Assembly (NCBI RefSeq): GCF_000404225.1
Contig: NC_021353.1
Coordinates: forward strand, 1,798,001-1,862,000
Length of the DNA stretch: 64,000 nucleotides
Origin: Candidatus Methanomassiliicoccus intestinalis Issoire-Mx1
GTDB lineage: Archaea; Thermoplasmatota; Thermoplasmata; Methanomassiliicoccales; Methanomassiliicoccaceae
Direction of reading: 5' to 3'
Shown: piece by piece, positions 7,741 through 16,397 of the stretch
Position numbering within the stretch: position 1 is the first letter of the stretch
Layout of the letters: every line of letters begins with the position of its first letter
Position numbers and translations under genes: made by a program
Notes under the pieces: generated by a model
Databases searched by the model: none
What the model saw: the letters and a program-made list of their open reading frames with translations, nothing else
What the model was told of the DNA's origin: nothing

Positions 7741-8005
7741 GCCCGTTGGGGAAAAACCAAGCCGCGTGGAGGTGGCTGGACCCAGCTCCGCGGGCTTGGA
7801 TTCCTGGGCGGGAGGTGATATGCTGGCTTGTGCCAGAATTACTAGAGTCCGCAGAGGATTCAAAGTTGAGATACGCATCGGCAAATTGTCGATAAGTATC
7901 GAAATATCGTAAGCATCTAGCTTATGATATTAAACTCTGGACTTTATGTCCCGTCTCCTTTTCAGGAGATGTTCCACCTCCACCTTAGACAGTATACTGC
8001 TTTTT
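7741..8005 (+). ncRNA. Candidate structured non-coding RNA, family not recognised
   Basis: No long frame is present, but almost every segment pairs. GCCC (7741-7744)/GGGC (7806-7809) closes a 5' arm with CCAAGC (7757-7762)/GCTTGG (7794-7799) and CGCG/CGCG. GGAGGTG (7811-7817) pairs with CACCTCC (7975-7981) around CTGGC/GCCAG, TAGAGTCC (7843-7850)/GGACTTTA (7939-7946) and TCTCCT/AGGAGA. Inside the third helix are GATAC/GTATC and an 11-bp stem at 7904-7914/7920-7930. A TATA box lies about 25 bp upstream and a T-run at 8001-8005 could end it. It is more GC-rich than its surroundings. I found no RNase P or SRP signature. Confidence 0.6.
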
Positions 8006-8107
8006 ATGCATATACACTTTTGTGCTAAATGTGAACATGGGATATCATTTCCTCATGATACGAATCATGCAAGGCACCTGATGAACATGATTGAAAGAGA
8101 CCTGTGA
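8006..8107 (+). pseudogene. Shortened zinc-finger copy (33-aa frame)
   Basis: An open frame starts at ATG 8006, immediately after the T-run. It reads HFCAKCEHGISF, then HDTNHARHLMNMIERDL, ending like the zinc-finger protein at 7014. The CxxC pair and histidines remain, so it may be a mini zinc finger rather than dead. The N-terminal 100 residues of the paralogue are missing. Confidence 0.45.
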
Positions 8108-8165
8108 TGAATTCTCATGCAGCTAAATGTGCGAAGAAATGGCATATGCGTTTGTTGATGAATGT
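8066..8165 (+). repeat. Direct repeat, copy 2
   Basis: Second copy of the 7387-7485 repeat. It keeps the stop/start overlap between the two frames (TGATG in place of TAATG). Confidence 0.85.
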
Positions 8166-8169
8166 TTGA
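8107..8169 (+). pseudogene. Truncated 20-aa copy of the 40-aa frame
   Basis: Begins MNSHAAKCAKKWHMR, like the frame at 7427, and stops after 20 codons where the repeat ends. Probably a remnant of the duplicated operon end. The gap to 8407 contains no further recognisable gene. Confidence 0.4.
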
Positions 8170-8407
8170 GTGAAGGTGGATTGACATCATTTGATAAAAA
8201 TTATCCAGTTGCCATTTCTTCATGCCTTTAACATCATCCATAACTTACTATCTTCGTTACTTATAAGTTACAAAAATGTACACATCAATCAATCAGAAAC
8301 AGCAATGGCAGGATACTCGCATCCCAATATATGAAAAATCAGCAAAGATATATGAAGACCAGACGTTCAGTCAAACAATTATACCCGCACCGGCCTCCAA
8401 TTATACT

Positions 8408-8623
8408 TTACTTTTTTTGTTGCTTCTTAGAGTTTAATAAGATTATCTCGCTATTTATACAGTCATAATGATCCTGATCTGCAAAATAGTATCTCATGCA
8501 GAATTGCGCAAAATCACCGCGACCGTTAAAACCCTTCTTAGCCACTTCCTTGTCGATCATGTCCAGAAACTCTTTGGAAACGCTTGATTTTACTGGATAT
8601 TTCTTAGACGTTTGTGCTGTCAT
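8408..8623 (-). CDS. Ribbon-helix-helix protein
   Basis: A 71-aa protein with a CopG/MetJ-like fold: strand KYPVKSSVS, then KEFLDMIDKEVAKKGF and NGRGDFAQFCMRYYF as the two helices, with a basic C-terminus. These act as dimeric DNA-binding repressors or antitoxins. No toxin gene is adjacent. It resembles the protein at 8694, and the two lie head to tail. Confidence 0.62.
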   Translation of the reverse strand: MTAQTSKKYPVKSSVSKEFLDMIDKEVAKKGFNGRGDFAQFCMRYYFADQDHYDCINSEIILLNSKKQQKK

Positions 8624-8693
8624 AGGTATAGAATACGACTTAAGAAATATATTGAATGAGTTACTTGTAAGTAACCAGGAAGGTCTATAATAT

Positions 8694-8855
8694 TTAAATC
8701 ATAGGTGTTGTGATTTTCCCATTTTTATCAAAATAATAACGAAGAACGAATAATACTAATTCTTCTCTTGAGCTGTAGCCGTTCTTAGCTACCTCTTCAT
8801 CTATTCTAGAGATCAACTGTTCTGGGAGTGTTATAGTTATGTTTGTTTTAGTCAT
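8694..8855 (-). CDS. Ribbon-helix-helix protein (53 aa)
   Basis: Short frame with NITITLPEQLISRIDEEV as strand and first helix and SSREELVLFVLRYYF as second helix, a minimal ribbon-helix-helix domain. It aligns well with the protein at 8408 (IDEEVAKNGY against IDKEVAKKGF, and RYYF in both), so the two are probably duplicates. It is upstream of, and on the same strand as, the 8408 gene. Confidence 0.6.
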   Translation of the reverse strand: MTKTNITITLPEQLISRIDEEVAKNGYSSREELVLFVLRYYFDKNGKITTPMI

Positions 8856-8989
8856 AACCATATTATGAGTGCGCAGTATTAAAAACTCTATCGAAGCTTA
8901 TTTCAAAGCAGAATTATTTTCATAGATGCGCAGAGATAATACAATTGTAGAAAGATATTTGATCTCCCGTAATCATTAGCGCTCTGCTC

Positions 8990-9748
8990 ATGAATTATTT
9001 GTATTTTACAGGGACAGCCGGCAGCGGGAAAAGTTCACTGGTGCGGGCATACCAGGAATGGCTGGACAACATAGGCCTTGAATCAATCATAGTCAATCTG
9101 GATCCAGGCGCCGATTACCTGCCTTATGATGCCGATGTAGACATAAGAGACTGGGTAAACCTCAGCGAGGTAATGGAAGATTATTCCCTCGGCCCCAACG
9201 GCGCCCAGATTGCCGCGGCAGATCTGATGGCGGTAAACATCAAAGAATGGGGTCCGACAGTTAAGGAAATGGGAGCAAGGTTTGCTCTGGTCGATACCCC
9301 TGGCCAGATGGAGCTTTTTGCCTTCAGGCAGTCATCTACAGCCATAATAGAGGAGCTCGGACGCGACTCTGGATTTTTATTGTTCCTTTCAGACCCGATG
9401 CTGGCTAAAAGCCCCAACGGGTTTGTATCTGATATGATGCTCTGCGCCATCACTCAGTTTAGATTTTCAATTCCAATTCTCAACATACTCTCAAAGTCAG
9501 ATATTCTCAGCGACGATGTGCTGGCAGAAATGGAAAGCTGGGCAAAAGACCCCTACGCTCTATATAATGCCCTCACAGACGGAAATATTGATTCTCAGTC
9601 TGTCATGAACATTGAGTTCCTGAAGGCCATGGAGTCGATAGGAATGTACCGCGAACTCACTCCGGTTTCAGCAGAGAACGGGACCGGCATGGAAGATATC
9701 TACAATGCCGTCCAGCAGTACTTTGAAGGCGGCGAAGACGCAGAATAA
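8990..9748 (+). CDS. GPN-loop GTPase
   Basis: A 252-aa homodimeric GTPase of the GPN/XAB1 family, archaeal relatives of eukaryotic GPN1-3, which help assemble RNA polymerase. Visible motifs: P-loop GTAGSGKSS (residues 8-16), the LGPNGA GPN motif near residue 67, DTPGQMELF (G3) near 105 and SKSD (G4) near 170. Length is typical. It is followed after 121 bp by the riboflavin kinase in the same direction. I see no clear ribosome site, so a short leader is likely. Confidence 0.88.
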   Translation: MNYLYFTGTAGSGKSSLVRAYQEWLDNIGLESIIVNLDPGADYLPYDADVDIRDWVNLSEVMEDYSLGPNGAQIAAADLMAVNIKEWGPTVKEMGARFALVDTPGQMELFAFRQSSTAIIEELGRDSGFLLFLSDPMLAKSPNGFVSDMMLCAITQFRFSIPILNILSKSDILSDDVLAEMESWAKDPYALYNALTDGNIDSQSVMNIEFLKAMESIGMYRELTPVSAENGTGMEDIYNAVQQYFEGGEDAE

Positions 9749-9869
9749 CCTTTTAAAGTCGGATGCTCAGGCATCTGACATACTTTTAATTTCATGAACG
9801 TCCAAACTGACAGCTGAATCTATAAATAATCTGTATGAAATGGTGTTGTAAATCGTTCAGAGGCTTTTT

Positions 9870-10529
9870 ATGAATGAGAAATTCTCAATTGCTCTTAGGC
9901 GAATAGCTGTGATGGGCGGCATGACTGATTATGTTTCCATGTCCTCCAGGGAATTCGGAAAAGATCTCGGAATAAGCCAGCAGTCTGCTTCAAAGAGGAT
10001 TTTGGAACTGCTTGATGAAAACCTTATCGAAAGAGATCTGGGAGCCAGAAAACAGAGGATTAAGATTACCCCGCTGGGAGTAGAAGCCTTAAGACAGGAA
10101 TACTCTGAATATCAGATGATTTTTGATTCTAAAAACAGCATAACGATTACAGGAACCCTCGTAACCGGCATGGGTGAAGGCCAGTACTATGTCAATCAGC
10201 CGGGTTACCGCAGCCAGTTTGAAGAAAAATTAGGCTACATACCATTCGATGGAACTCTGAATCTGAAAGTGGGACAGAAAGATCTTCCCAAGATAGAAAT
10301 AATGCGCAGAAGCAGGAGCGTTGTCGTTGAGGGGTTCCAGCATGAAGAAAGAACCTTTGGAGACGTAAGATGCTATCCGGCAACGATCAAGAACCTCGAA
10401 TGCGCCGTTACGATTCCTTCACGTTCCCACTACACAGACACACTTGAAGTTTTATGCAAATATAATCTGAGACATACGCTGGGGATCTCCGATGGAGACC
10501 AGGTGGAGATCCACATCAGCGTAGAATAA
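9870..10529 (+). CDS. ribK: CTP-dependent riboflavin kinase with HTH domain
   Basis: Converts riboflavin to FMN using CTP, the archaeal DUF120 enzyme. Residues 1-90 form a winged helix (SREFGKDLGISQQSASKRILELLDE) found in many homologues and possibly used for autoregulation. The kinase domain starts near residue 93, with GTLVTGMGEGQYYV, PFDGTLNLKV and the H-x-x-x-T-L-G-I end. A TATA-like CTATAAATAA (about 9819-9828) precedes an AGAGG ribosome site and the ATG. Confidence 0.88.
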   Translation: MNEKFSIALRRIAVMGGMTDYVSMSSREFGKDLGISQQSASKRILELLDENLIERDLGARKQRIKITPLGVEALRQEYSEYQMIFDSKNSITITGTLVTGMGEGQYYVNQPGYRSQFEEKLGYIPFDGTLNLKVGQKDLPKIEIMRRSRSVVVEGFQHEERTFGDVRCYPATIKNLECAVTIPSRSHYTDTLEVLCKYNLRHTLGISDGDQVEIHISVE

Positions 10530-10535
10530 AAATTC

Positions 10536-11372
10536 TCAGAAAGATTTTTTTACGCTGTCCAGTACAGACTGGAAGACTGCCCTGCCGTCTCCAGCTCCAT
10601 CCGGACATTCTTTTGATCTTGTCCAGTCAGGATGCTGGAATCTGAACATGACTCTTTCAGGATGAGGCATCAGACCAAGTACATTTCCGCCTTCGTTGCA
10701 GATACCGGCGATCTGCGAGATCGAACCGTTCGGGCACCAGGGGTATGAGACTTCATCCTCATTGGGATTGACGTATCTGAATACGATCTGGTCGTTTTCT
10801 TCAAGCTTCTCCAGATACTTGCTCTGCATGTCTGACGGGAACTTCAGATTGCCTTCTGCATGAGCAGAGGGAATCATGAGCACCTTTCCCTGCGGAATCT
10901 GAGATGTAAAGAGGCACCTGCCCCTGTTGTCATGTCTCAGAAATGTCGGGCGGCATTCGAATCTGGCAGAGTCGTTGGTATACAAGGCAGACTGAGGAAA
11001 ATCACTCATTGTCTTGCCCATGGCCGGCAGAAGTCCCAGTTCGACTAAGATCTGAAAGCCGTTGCAGATTCCCAGCACAGGTTTGCCTGACTCCACAAAC
11101 TTCTGCAGGTCCCCTGCGAGAGCAGATTTCATTCTGGCTGCGAAGATCGCACCGGCTCTGACATAATCTCCAGCTGAGAAGCCTCCGGGAAATGCCAGTA
11201 TGTGATAGTCTTCCAGACTGCGCCTCAATGCCGGAGAGACATCAGATGTGAGCTGCTTAAGGTGGATTGTTTCTACAGACGCACCCAGCATTCTGAAGGC
11301 TTCATTCGTTTCATCTTCGCAGTTGGTGCCTTCTATCCTCAGTACGCAGACTTTTATGTCTTTTGTATCCAT
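10536..11372 (-). CDS. purQ: Phosphoribosylformylglycinamidine synthase, glutaminase subunit
   Basis: Supplies ammonia from glutamine for FGAM synthase in purine synthesis. It is a class I amidotransferase: nucleophile in VLGICNGFQ near residue 100 and His/Glu of the triad in LMPHPER near residue 245. I place the start at ATG 11372, five bases after the purL stop and just behind GGTGAT, instead of the longer frame from 11396. Order purS-purL-purQ suggests one operon. At 278 aa it is longer than short bacterial PurQ, with extra C-terminal segments. Confidence 0.9.
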   Translation of the reverse strand: MDTKDIKVCVLRIEGTNCEDETNEAFRMLGASVETIHLKQLTSDVSPALRRSLEDYHILAFPGGFSAGDYVRAGAIFAARMKSALAGDLQKFVESGKPVLGICNGFQILVELGLLPAMGKTMSDFPQSALYTNDSARFECRPTFLRHDNRGRCLFTSQIPQGKVLMIPSAHAEGNLKFPSDMQSKYLEKLEENDQIVFRYVNPNEDEVSYPWCPNGSISQIAGICNEGGNVLGLMPHPERVMFRFQHPDWTRSKECPDGAGDGRAVFQSVLDSVKKSF

Positions 11373-11377
11373 CTTAA

Positions 11378-13702
11378 TCACCCCATTATATTCCACAAAG
11401 GTTTAGACCAGGCATCTCTGGCACTCTGCACGGAAATGCTTACTTTGCTGCCGAAAGCAATCTTGTCTCCCCTGAGCTCTCCTATCTTCTGTGCCCTGTC
11501 TCCCGCCAGCTCCTTCCACTTTGATTCCTGGGCGGCATCGATTTCCAGAATGAACCTTGAATTCGATTCAGAGAAGAGGAAGACTTCAGCCGGCATGTCT
11601 TCAGGCAGTGTTCCTTCAAAGCCTACGTTCCCGCCGATGCACATTTCAGACACGGCAACAGCGGCTCCCCCATCTGAACAGTCATGACAGCTTTTTACCA
11701 GTCCTGAGCTGATTGCTTCCCTTACGATGTCAGAATTCTTTGACAGCTCTTCAGGATCAGAGTCCGGCACGTTTCCGCCTTCTCCTCCGAACCTGCGCCA
11801 GAGCAGCGAGGCTCCCATCTCATCTTTCGTTTTTCCTACCAGATATACAGGATTGCCTTCGTCCTTGAAGTCGGTGGTAACGCATTTTCTGATATCTTCC
11901 ACAATGCCGACTCCGAGAATTGTCGGTGCCGGCAGCACAGAGCCGTAAGTTGTTTCGTTATAGAATGAAACATTTCCCGAGGGAACAGCCAGATTCAAAG
12001 CCTTTGCCATATCGCCGATACCCTTCAAGGCTTCGCGGAACTCATAGAGCTTTTCAGGTTTCTCCGGGTTTCCGAAATTGAGACAGTCTGTGAGAGCATG
12101 CGGCTTTCCTCCGACTGCCGTGATGTTGCGGCATGTTTCATCAATGGCAGACTTTCCTCCTTTCAGAGGGTCAAGTCCTGCAAACCACGGATTGACTCCA
12201 ATGGCGATTGCCAGACCGCGGCAGCTTCCCGGCAGGGGCCTGATGACTGTAGCATCTGCCGGTCCAGGATGAGAAACATCTCCCTGCAGAGGCTTGATGA
12301 CAGTGTTTCCCCTCACTTCGTGATCATACTGTCTGATGACCCAGTCCTTGGATGCCACGTTCGGGTCTGATAATAAAGACAAAAGCACGCTGCTCAGATC
12401 GCCCGGGATCTGCGGCTTCTTCACTGCAGTCTTCGGAATATCCTCCGCTTCCGCACAGGGGCGGCAGTACTCCGGCCCCTTGGTAAGGAAGTCTAAGTCC
12501 AATTCGTAAATGATTTCATTTTTGTAATAAAGTGTGACTTTCTGCTCATCGACTACTTCGCCGATCACCACGGCCGGAACGTCCCACATTTTGAAGATGT
12601 CAAGAATGGCTTCCGTGTTTTCCTTGGGAGCTGCCAGCATCATGCGTTCCTGCGATTCTGAAACCCAGATTTCCCAGGGCGCCAATCCCTCTTCCTTAAG
12701 ATGCACTGCATCTACTTGGACCACTGCTCCGCAGCCTCCTGCCAGGGCAATCTCTCCCACCACACAGGAAAGTCCTCCTCCGCCGAGATCCTTTATTCCT
12801 GAAAGCAGGCCTTTGTCATTGGCTTCCAGGCAGGCATGGATTGTGGGCTCTTTCATGATCGGGTCTCCAAGCTGCACTGCGCCTCTCGATTCGTCTTCCG
12901 ATCTTTCATGAAGTTCTGCTGAAGCAAAGTTGACTCCGTGAATGCCGTCGCGGCCTGTCTTTCCTCCTACGAGGATCAATACATCTCCGACTCCTTTGAC
13001 GGAGTTGTTCAGCAGCTTGTCTTTCCTCAGGAAGCCGATGCATCCTACGTTGACAAGACAGTTGCCCGTGTATGACTTATCGAAGAACATTCCTCCTGCC
13101 ACTGTAGGAATGCCGATCCTGTTGCCGTAGTCTCTTATTCCTCCTACGACTCCCTTGATCAGATACTTGGGAAGCTTTGTCCCTGCCGGAACCTCTTTTA
13201 AGTCTGGTTCTCCGAAGAACAGCGGGTCTACGAGGGCAATCGGCTGGGCACCCATAGCCAGAACGTCTCTGACAATGCCTCCGATACCTGTGGCTGCGCC
13301 TCCGTATGGTTCAATTGCAGACGGATGGTTATGACTCTCTATTCTCAGACAGTAGGCATAATCATCATCAAAATTCATTACTCCCGCATCGCCTTTTGAA
13401 AGAACATCAGTGGTAGGAGTGTTGAATATGTTCTCGCGCAGAAATACTTTAGAAGACTTGTAACAGCAGTGTTCGCTCCAGGCCTGCGCAATCGACTGGA
13501 TTTCAACATCTGTCGGCATTCTCTGCTTAGACTGGAAGTATGCTCTGACATCCTTCATTTCCTGCAGACTAAGATTAAGTCCCAGTTTTGAGGATATCTC
13601 CTTGAGTTCTTCGTCTGAAGCTGAGAAAATATCAATATCATAAAGCGAGAAGGGAACATCCCGTTTCTTTGCCAATTTCAAATCGAGCATTAAATCCCTC
13701 AT
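11378..13702 (-). CDS. purL: Phosphoribosylformylglycinamidine synthase, large subunit
   Basis: Catalyses ATP-dependent FGAR to FGAM conversion together with PurQ and PurS. The 774-aa length fits small-type PurL. Recognisable parts are SEHCCYKSSK near residue 70, the metal/ATP region RIESHNHPSAIEPYGGAATG, GGKTGRDGIHG and SCHDCSDGGAA in the second half. The start overlaps the purS stop by ATGA; a second in-frame ATG lies four codons on. Confidence 0.93.
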   Translation of the reverse strand: MRDLMLDLKLAKKRDVPFSLYDIDIFSASDEELKEISSKLGLNLSLQEMKDVRAYFQSKQRMPTDVEIQSIAQAWSEHCCYKSSKVFLRENIFNTPTTDVLSKGDAGVMNFDDDYAYCLRIESHNHPSAIEPYGGAATGIGGIVRDVLAMGAQPIALVDPLFFGEPDLKEVPAGTKLPKYLIKGVVGGIRDYGNRIGIPTVAGGMFFDKSYTGNCLVNVGCIGFLRKDKLLNNSVKGVGDVLILVGGKTGRDGIHGVNFASAELHERSEDESRGAVQLGDPIMKEPTIHACLEANDKGLLSGIKDLGGGGLSCVVGEIALAGGCGAVVQVDAVHLKEEGLAPWEIWVSESQERMMLAAPKENTEAILDIFKMWDVPAVVIGEVVDEQKVTLYYKNEIIYELDLDFLTKGPEYCRPCAEAEDIPKTAVKKPQIPGDLSSVLLSLLSDPNVASKDWVIRQYDHEVRGNTVIKPLQGDVSHPGPADATVIRPLPGSCRGLAIAIGVNPWFAGLDPLKGGKSAIDETCRNITAVGGKPHALTDCLNFGNPEKPEKLYEFREALKGIGDMAKALNLAVPSGNVSFYNETTYGSVLPAPTILGVGIVEDIRKCVTTDFKDEGNPVYLVGKTKDEMGASLLWRRFGGEGGNVPDSDPEELSKNSDIVREAISSGLVKSCHDCSDGGAAVAVSEMCIGGNVGFEGTLPEDMPAEVFLFSESNSRFILEIDAAQESKWKELAGDRAQKIGELRGDKIAFGSKVSISVQSARDAWSKPLWNIMG

Positions 13703-13938
13703 TTGAGCTCAATCTTATATGACTGGATCACAGGGTTGGCAAGGAGTTTTCTGGACATCTCCTCACAGGCTGCAAGGGCCTCTTCGGCACTCATATCCAG
13801 CTCCATAGAGAACACTTTGACCGTTTTAACTCCCAGAATGCCTTTGAATCCCAGAAGCTCTAACGCTTTTTTGGTGTTGGCTCCCTCTGGATCGGCTACT
13901 CCTTTTTTCAATTCGATTCTGATCTCTGCATTAACCAT
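13699..13938 (-). CDS. purS: Phosphoribosylformylglycinamidine synthase subunit PurS
   Basis: Small structural subunit bridging PurL and PurQ. The 79-aa sequence starts MVNAEIRIELKKGVADPEG and contains LELLGF and VKTVKVF, as in the family. I use the ATG at 13938, since the extra residues of the longer frame do not match PurS. No ribosome site is visible, so the transcript may be leaderless. First gene of the purSLQ operon. Confidence 0.88.
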   Translation of the reverse strand: MVNAEIRIELKKGVADPEGANTKKALELLGFKGILGVKTVKVFSMELDMSAEEALAACEEMSRKLLANPVIQSYKIELK

Positions 13939-13984
13939 GATTAGTACCGTGGGAGGCAACGCACTCCATGTAATTTAAGTTGCT

Positions 13985-14749
13985 CTAATTTCTCGATGGT
14001 TTTCTTGCAAAGATCAGGTATCCTGTGTGCCCGAGATTCTCAAAAGACGGCCTCACTCCGCCTGGGTGCACTTCCATTCTTCTCTGAATATTCTCCAGTG
14101 CGTCAATCTCGATATAATTCCTGTCTTCCAGCCCGTGAACTACATCAGCAAGCTGATTTGTATTGGGAACATACGCGGAGATTCTTCCTCCCGGCCTCAG
14201 GAATGCTTCGATATTGTCCAGAGCCAGCTGGGGATCGGGCATGTCCAGGGAGACCGCGTCTGCCATCACTCCCGGGTTGTCTTTTCTGATGTCTCCGATC
14301 TTGACTTCCCAGAATTCATGAAGCCCGGCTCTTTTGATGTTCTTCTCTGCGCCTCTGGCAAACTCTTCCCTGAATTCCATGGAGATTACCCTTCCAGTCG
14401 GCATTACTGAATTGATCAAAGCCATTGTCAATGCTCCAGAGCCTACGCCTGCCTCTACCACGGTCTCTCCGGCTCTCAGACCCAGACGGAAAGCTATCGT
14501 GGCTGCATCCTTGGGAGTTATGATCTGCGGACCCCTCTCTAATGACTGCATAAGATCTCCGATCATCGGCTTGAGGGCTGTAAAGGTCTTGCCGGCAATC
14601 GAAAGAGCGTATCCGTCCTCCTGGCCGATGATTTTTGATGAGTCTACAACTCCCAGCCCCTGGACGCGGACCATGCCGTTTCCAAGAGTCAGCCAGTGGC
14701 GGTATCCTTTCGAGTCAAGCAGATAGATTAAATCCCCTTCAAGGAGCAT
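13985..14749 (-). CDS. trmI: tRNA (adenine-N1)-methyltransferase, TrmI type
   Basis: Methylates A58 (and A57 in some archaea) of tRNA. An N-terminal beta domain (EGDLIYLLDSKG) precedes a Rossmann methyltransferase with VVEAGVGSGALTMAL near residue 100, SMEFREEFA and AVSLDMPDPQ. I chose the internal ATG at 14749, because a TATA box at 14771-14778 predicts transcription starting at that codon. The gene ends in TAG, one of only three here; reading through would add 18 residues before a TAA. Confidence 0.88.
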   Translation of the reverse strand: MLLEGDLIYLLDSKGYRHWLTLGNGMVRVQGLGVVDSSKIIGQEDGYALSIAGKTFTALKPMIGDLMQSLERGPQIITPKDAATIAFRLGLRAGETVVEAGVGSGALTMALINSVMPTGRVISMEFREEFARGAEKNIKRAGLHEFWEVKIGDIRKDNPGVMADAVSLDMPDPQLALDNIEAFLRPGGRISAYVPNTNQLADVVHGLEDRNYIEIDALENIQRRMEVHPGGVRPSFENLGHTGYLIFARKPSRN

Positions 14750-14770
14750 ACTGCGGAATAAGAATACAGT

Positions 14771-14779
14771 ATTTAAAAT
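14771..14779 (-). promoter_or_regulatory. TATA box for leaderless trmI transcript
   Basis: TTTTAAATA on the minus strand is centred about 26 bp before ATG 14749, so the mRNA probably begins at the start codon. Confidence 0.55.
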
Positions 14780-14938
14780 GGCTACGGGAGCCTGCATAGA
14801 GTCTACACTTGATGCTGATCCGCTAGCATCTGAGCTGACAATCTATAAATGAGAAAATTCTGAAGATGATCAGATGACGGCTGCAGACTGAAAGTCCGCC
14901 ATTGTTAAGATGCTGATTTTCCAAAAACTGCATAATAA

Positions 14939-15187
14939 ATGTTTAATAGGTCTGCGTTATTGGACGTTAAGATGGCAGATTCGGACTTTCCTCACAAAGC
15001 CATAAGGATATTCTCCTTCATACTGATAATATTGGCACTGGCCATATACATCGGCTGGGGAGTTGCCTATGGAAGCTGGAATATATTCAGTGCAGAGTAC
15101 ATTCCAATCTATTCAATAATGATCATTTTAATCCTGCTCGGAATTTGTGGTCTTTTATTAACCAAGACTAAATCAAAATCTGAATGA
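14939..15187 (+). CDS. Small two-helix membrane protein
   Basis: A protein of up to 82 aa with two hydrophobic segments, IFSFILIILALAIYIGWGVA and a second near residues 58-75 (MIILILLGICGLLL), and a basic tail. An ATG at 14972 (MADSDF) is an alternative start. I do not recognise a family. It is divergent from trmI. Likely a small integral membrane protein of unknown role. Confidence 0.5.
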   Translation: MFNRSALLDVKMADSDFPHKAIRIFSFILIILALAIYIGWGVAYGSWNIFSAEYIPIYSIMIILILLGICGLLLTKTKSKSE

Positions 15188-15360
15188 TCCGATCCGGCTT
15201 TAGAGCCTGGATAACTCTTTTTTTATTTTAGATTCACATCTTTTTAACTGCTTAGGAAAAATAACTGATGACATAATTCAGAAGAACTTAAAAAATGCTG
15301 CAGATGATATCAAAGAGATGATTGCTGCAGCCAAGAGTTTATTATTTTCATGCATGTGCT

Positions 15361-16350
15361 TCATTTCACAAAATGATAGAGCACACAGAGTTCGAACTCA
15401 AACACTTCACCGCTGAGATCCAGATCACTGACTTTCATCGTTCTTATTTCAACTGAATCTGCTTTTGCAAGATTATCTGGCATCCAGTGTCTGATGTACC
15501 AGACTTCTCCTTGGTCATCAACAATTGACTGCAGATAGTTTATCAGTTTTTCTACAGACTTTCTCTGACTCTGCCTGCTTTCCGGATCTCCCCATGGATA
15601 GATTGAGGGATTAAATCCTGAAATGTAAATGTGTGGTGGAAGAATCTTATCCAGATCAGACAAGCCGGGGGCATAATGTTCAATACCATCATCTAAACCA
15701 AAATTTTCTTTAGTCAAATCCAGTTCAGTTTGACCATAATAAGACCCTTGTCTTATGCCATGATCTTTTGCATATCCTTCGGGAAGTCGTTGAGAACATG
15801 CTAAAAGCGTTATGCAACAGGCACGGCTTTTTCTATTCATATTGCCTTTGAATACCGGTACCGGCGCATCTTCACGCCTGACAAAACGATGGAGAGTTAT
15901 GCGATTAAAGCTAAACGACTCTCCATCCAGGTCTAAATCATCCACACACATTGTTACAGAATCGATGTTTTCAGCGCAGAGTAACTTAGCAGATAAAGAC
16001 TGAAAAACGATGCACACTTCGCCCATAGTGTTAACAACATGTCTTATGAATGCTCTGAGTTTTTTCAGCTCCAGTCTGGCTTCATCTACTCGTTCTTTGG
16101 AATCATATTTTTCATGAAATTGGTCTCTAGATGTCTCAAATGCATAGATGTATTTAGGAAGAATCGGCGGTAGATTGGAAAGAGCACCGAACTCTAAACA
16201 TTCTTCCTTTTCGACCAAATATGTATTGAAACCGCATCTAGAGTTATCTGTGCGATATTCAAACGGTTCGCCGTTGTTGATCTCTGGATCGACCAAAGTA
16301 ACTTTGGTCGGCAGAGGGAATTCAGTCGCAATGAGATTTACATACGTCAT
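15361..16350 (-). CDS. Unknown protein with tandem internal duplication
   Basis: I do not recognise the family. The 329-aa protein has two similar halves. Residues 65-160 (PKYIYAF, LKKLRAFI, DLDLDGESFSF, LHRFVR) correspond to residues 240-329 (PPHIYISGF, VEKLINYL, DLDLSGEVFEF, LYHFVK). No signal peptide, membrane segment or catalytic motif is obvious. A GAGGTAG ribosome site precedes the ATG. It is on the same strand as proS but downstream of it, so it may be read from the prs-proS transcript. Confidence 0.6.
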   Translation of the reverse strand: MTYVNLIATEFPLPTKVTLVDPEINNGEPFEYRTDNSRCGFNTYLVEKEECLEFGALSNLPPILPKYIYAFETSRDQFHEKYDSKERVDEARLELKKLRAFIRHVVNTMGEVCIVFQSLSAKLLCAENIDSVTMCVDDLDLDGESFSFNRITLHRFVRREDAPVPVFKGNMNRKSRACCITLLACSQRLPEGYAKDHGIRQGSYYGQTELDLTKENFGLDDGIEHYAPGLSDLDKILPPHIYISGFNPSIYPWGDPESRQSQRKSVEKLINYLQSIVDDQGEVWYIRHWMPDNLAKADSVEIRTMKVSDLDLSGEVFEFELCVLYHFVK

Positions 16351-16397
16351 TAAACATCACTACCTCTGATTTCCATAGAAAAGAGGTTTTGAAGGGC

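Noticed and set aside
7741..8005. RNase P RNA or SRP RNA
   Set aside because: Length and promoter would fit, but the conserved GAGGAAAGTCC and ACAGAA elements of RNase P and the SRP helix 8 GGAAGG/GAGCA pattern are absent.
13932..13987. Pyrrolysine read-through of the TAG ending trmI
   Set aside because: The added 18 residues show no family match and the protein ends at the usual place, so TAG acts as a stop.
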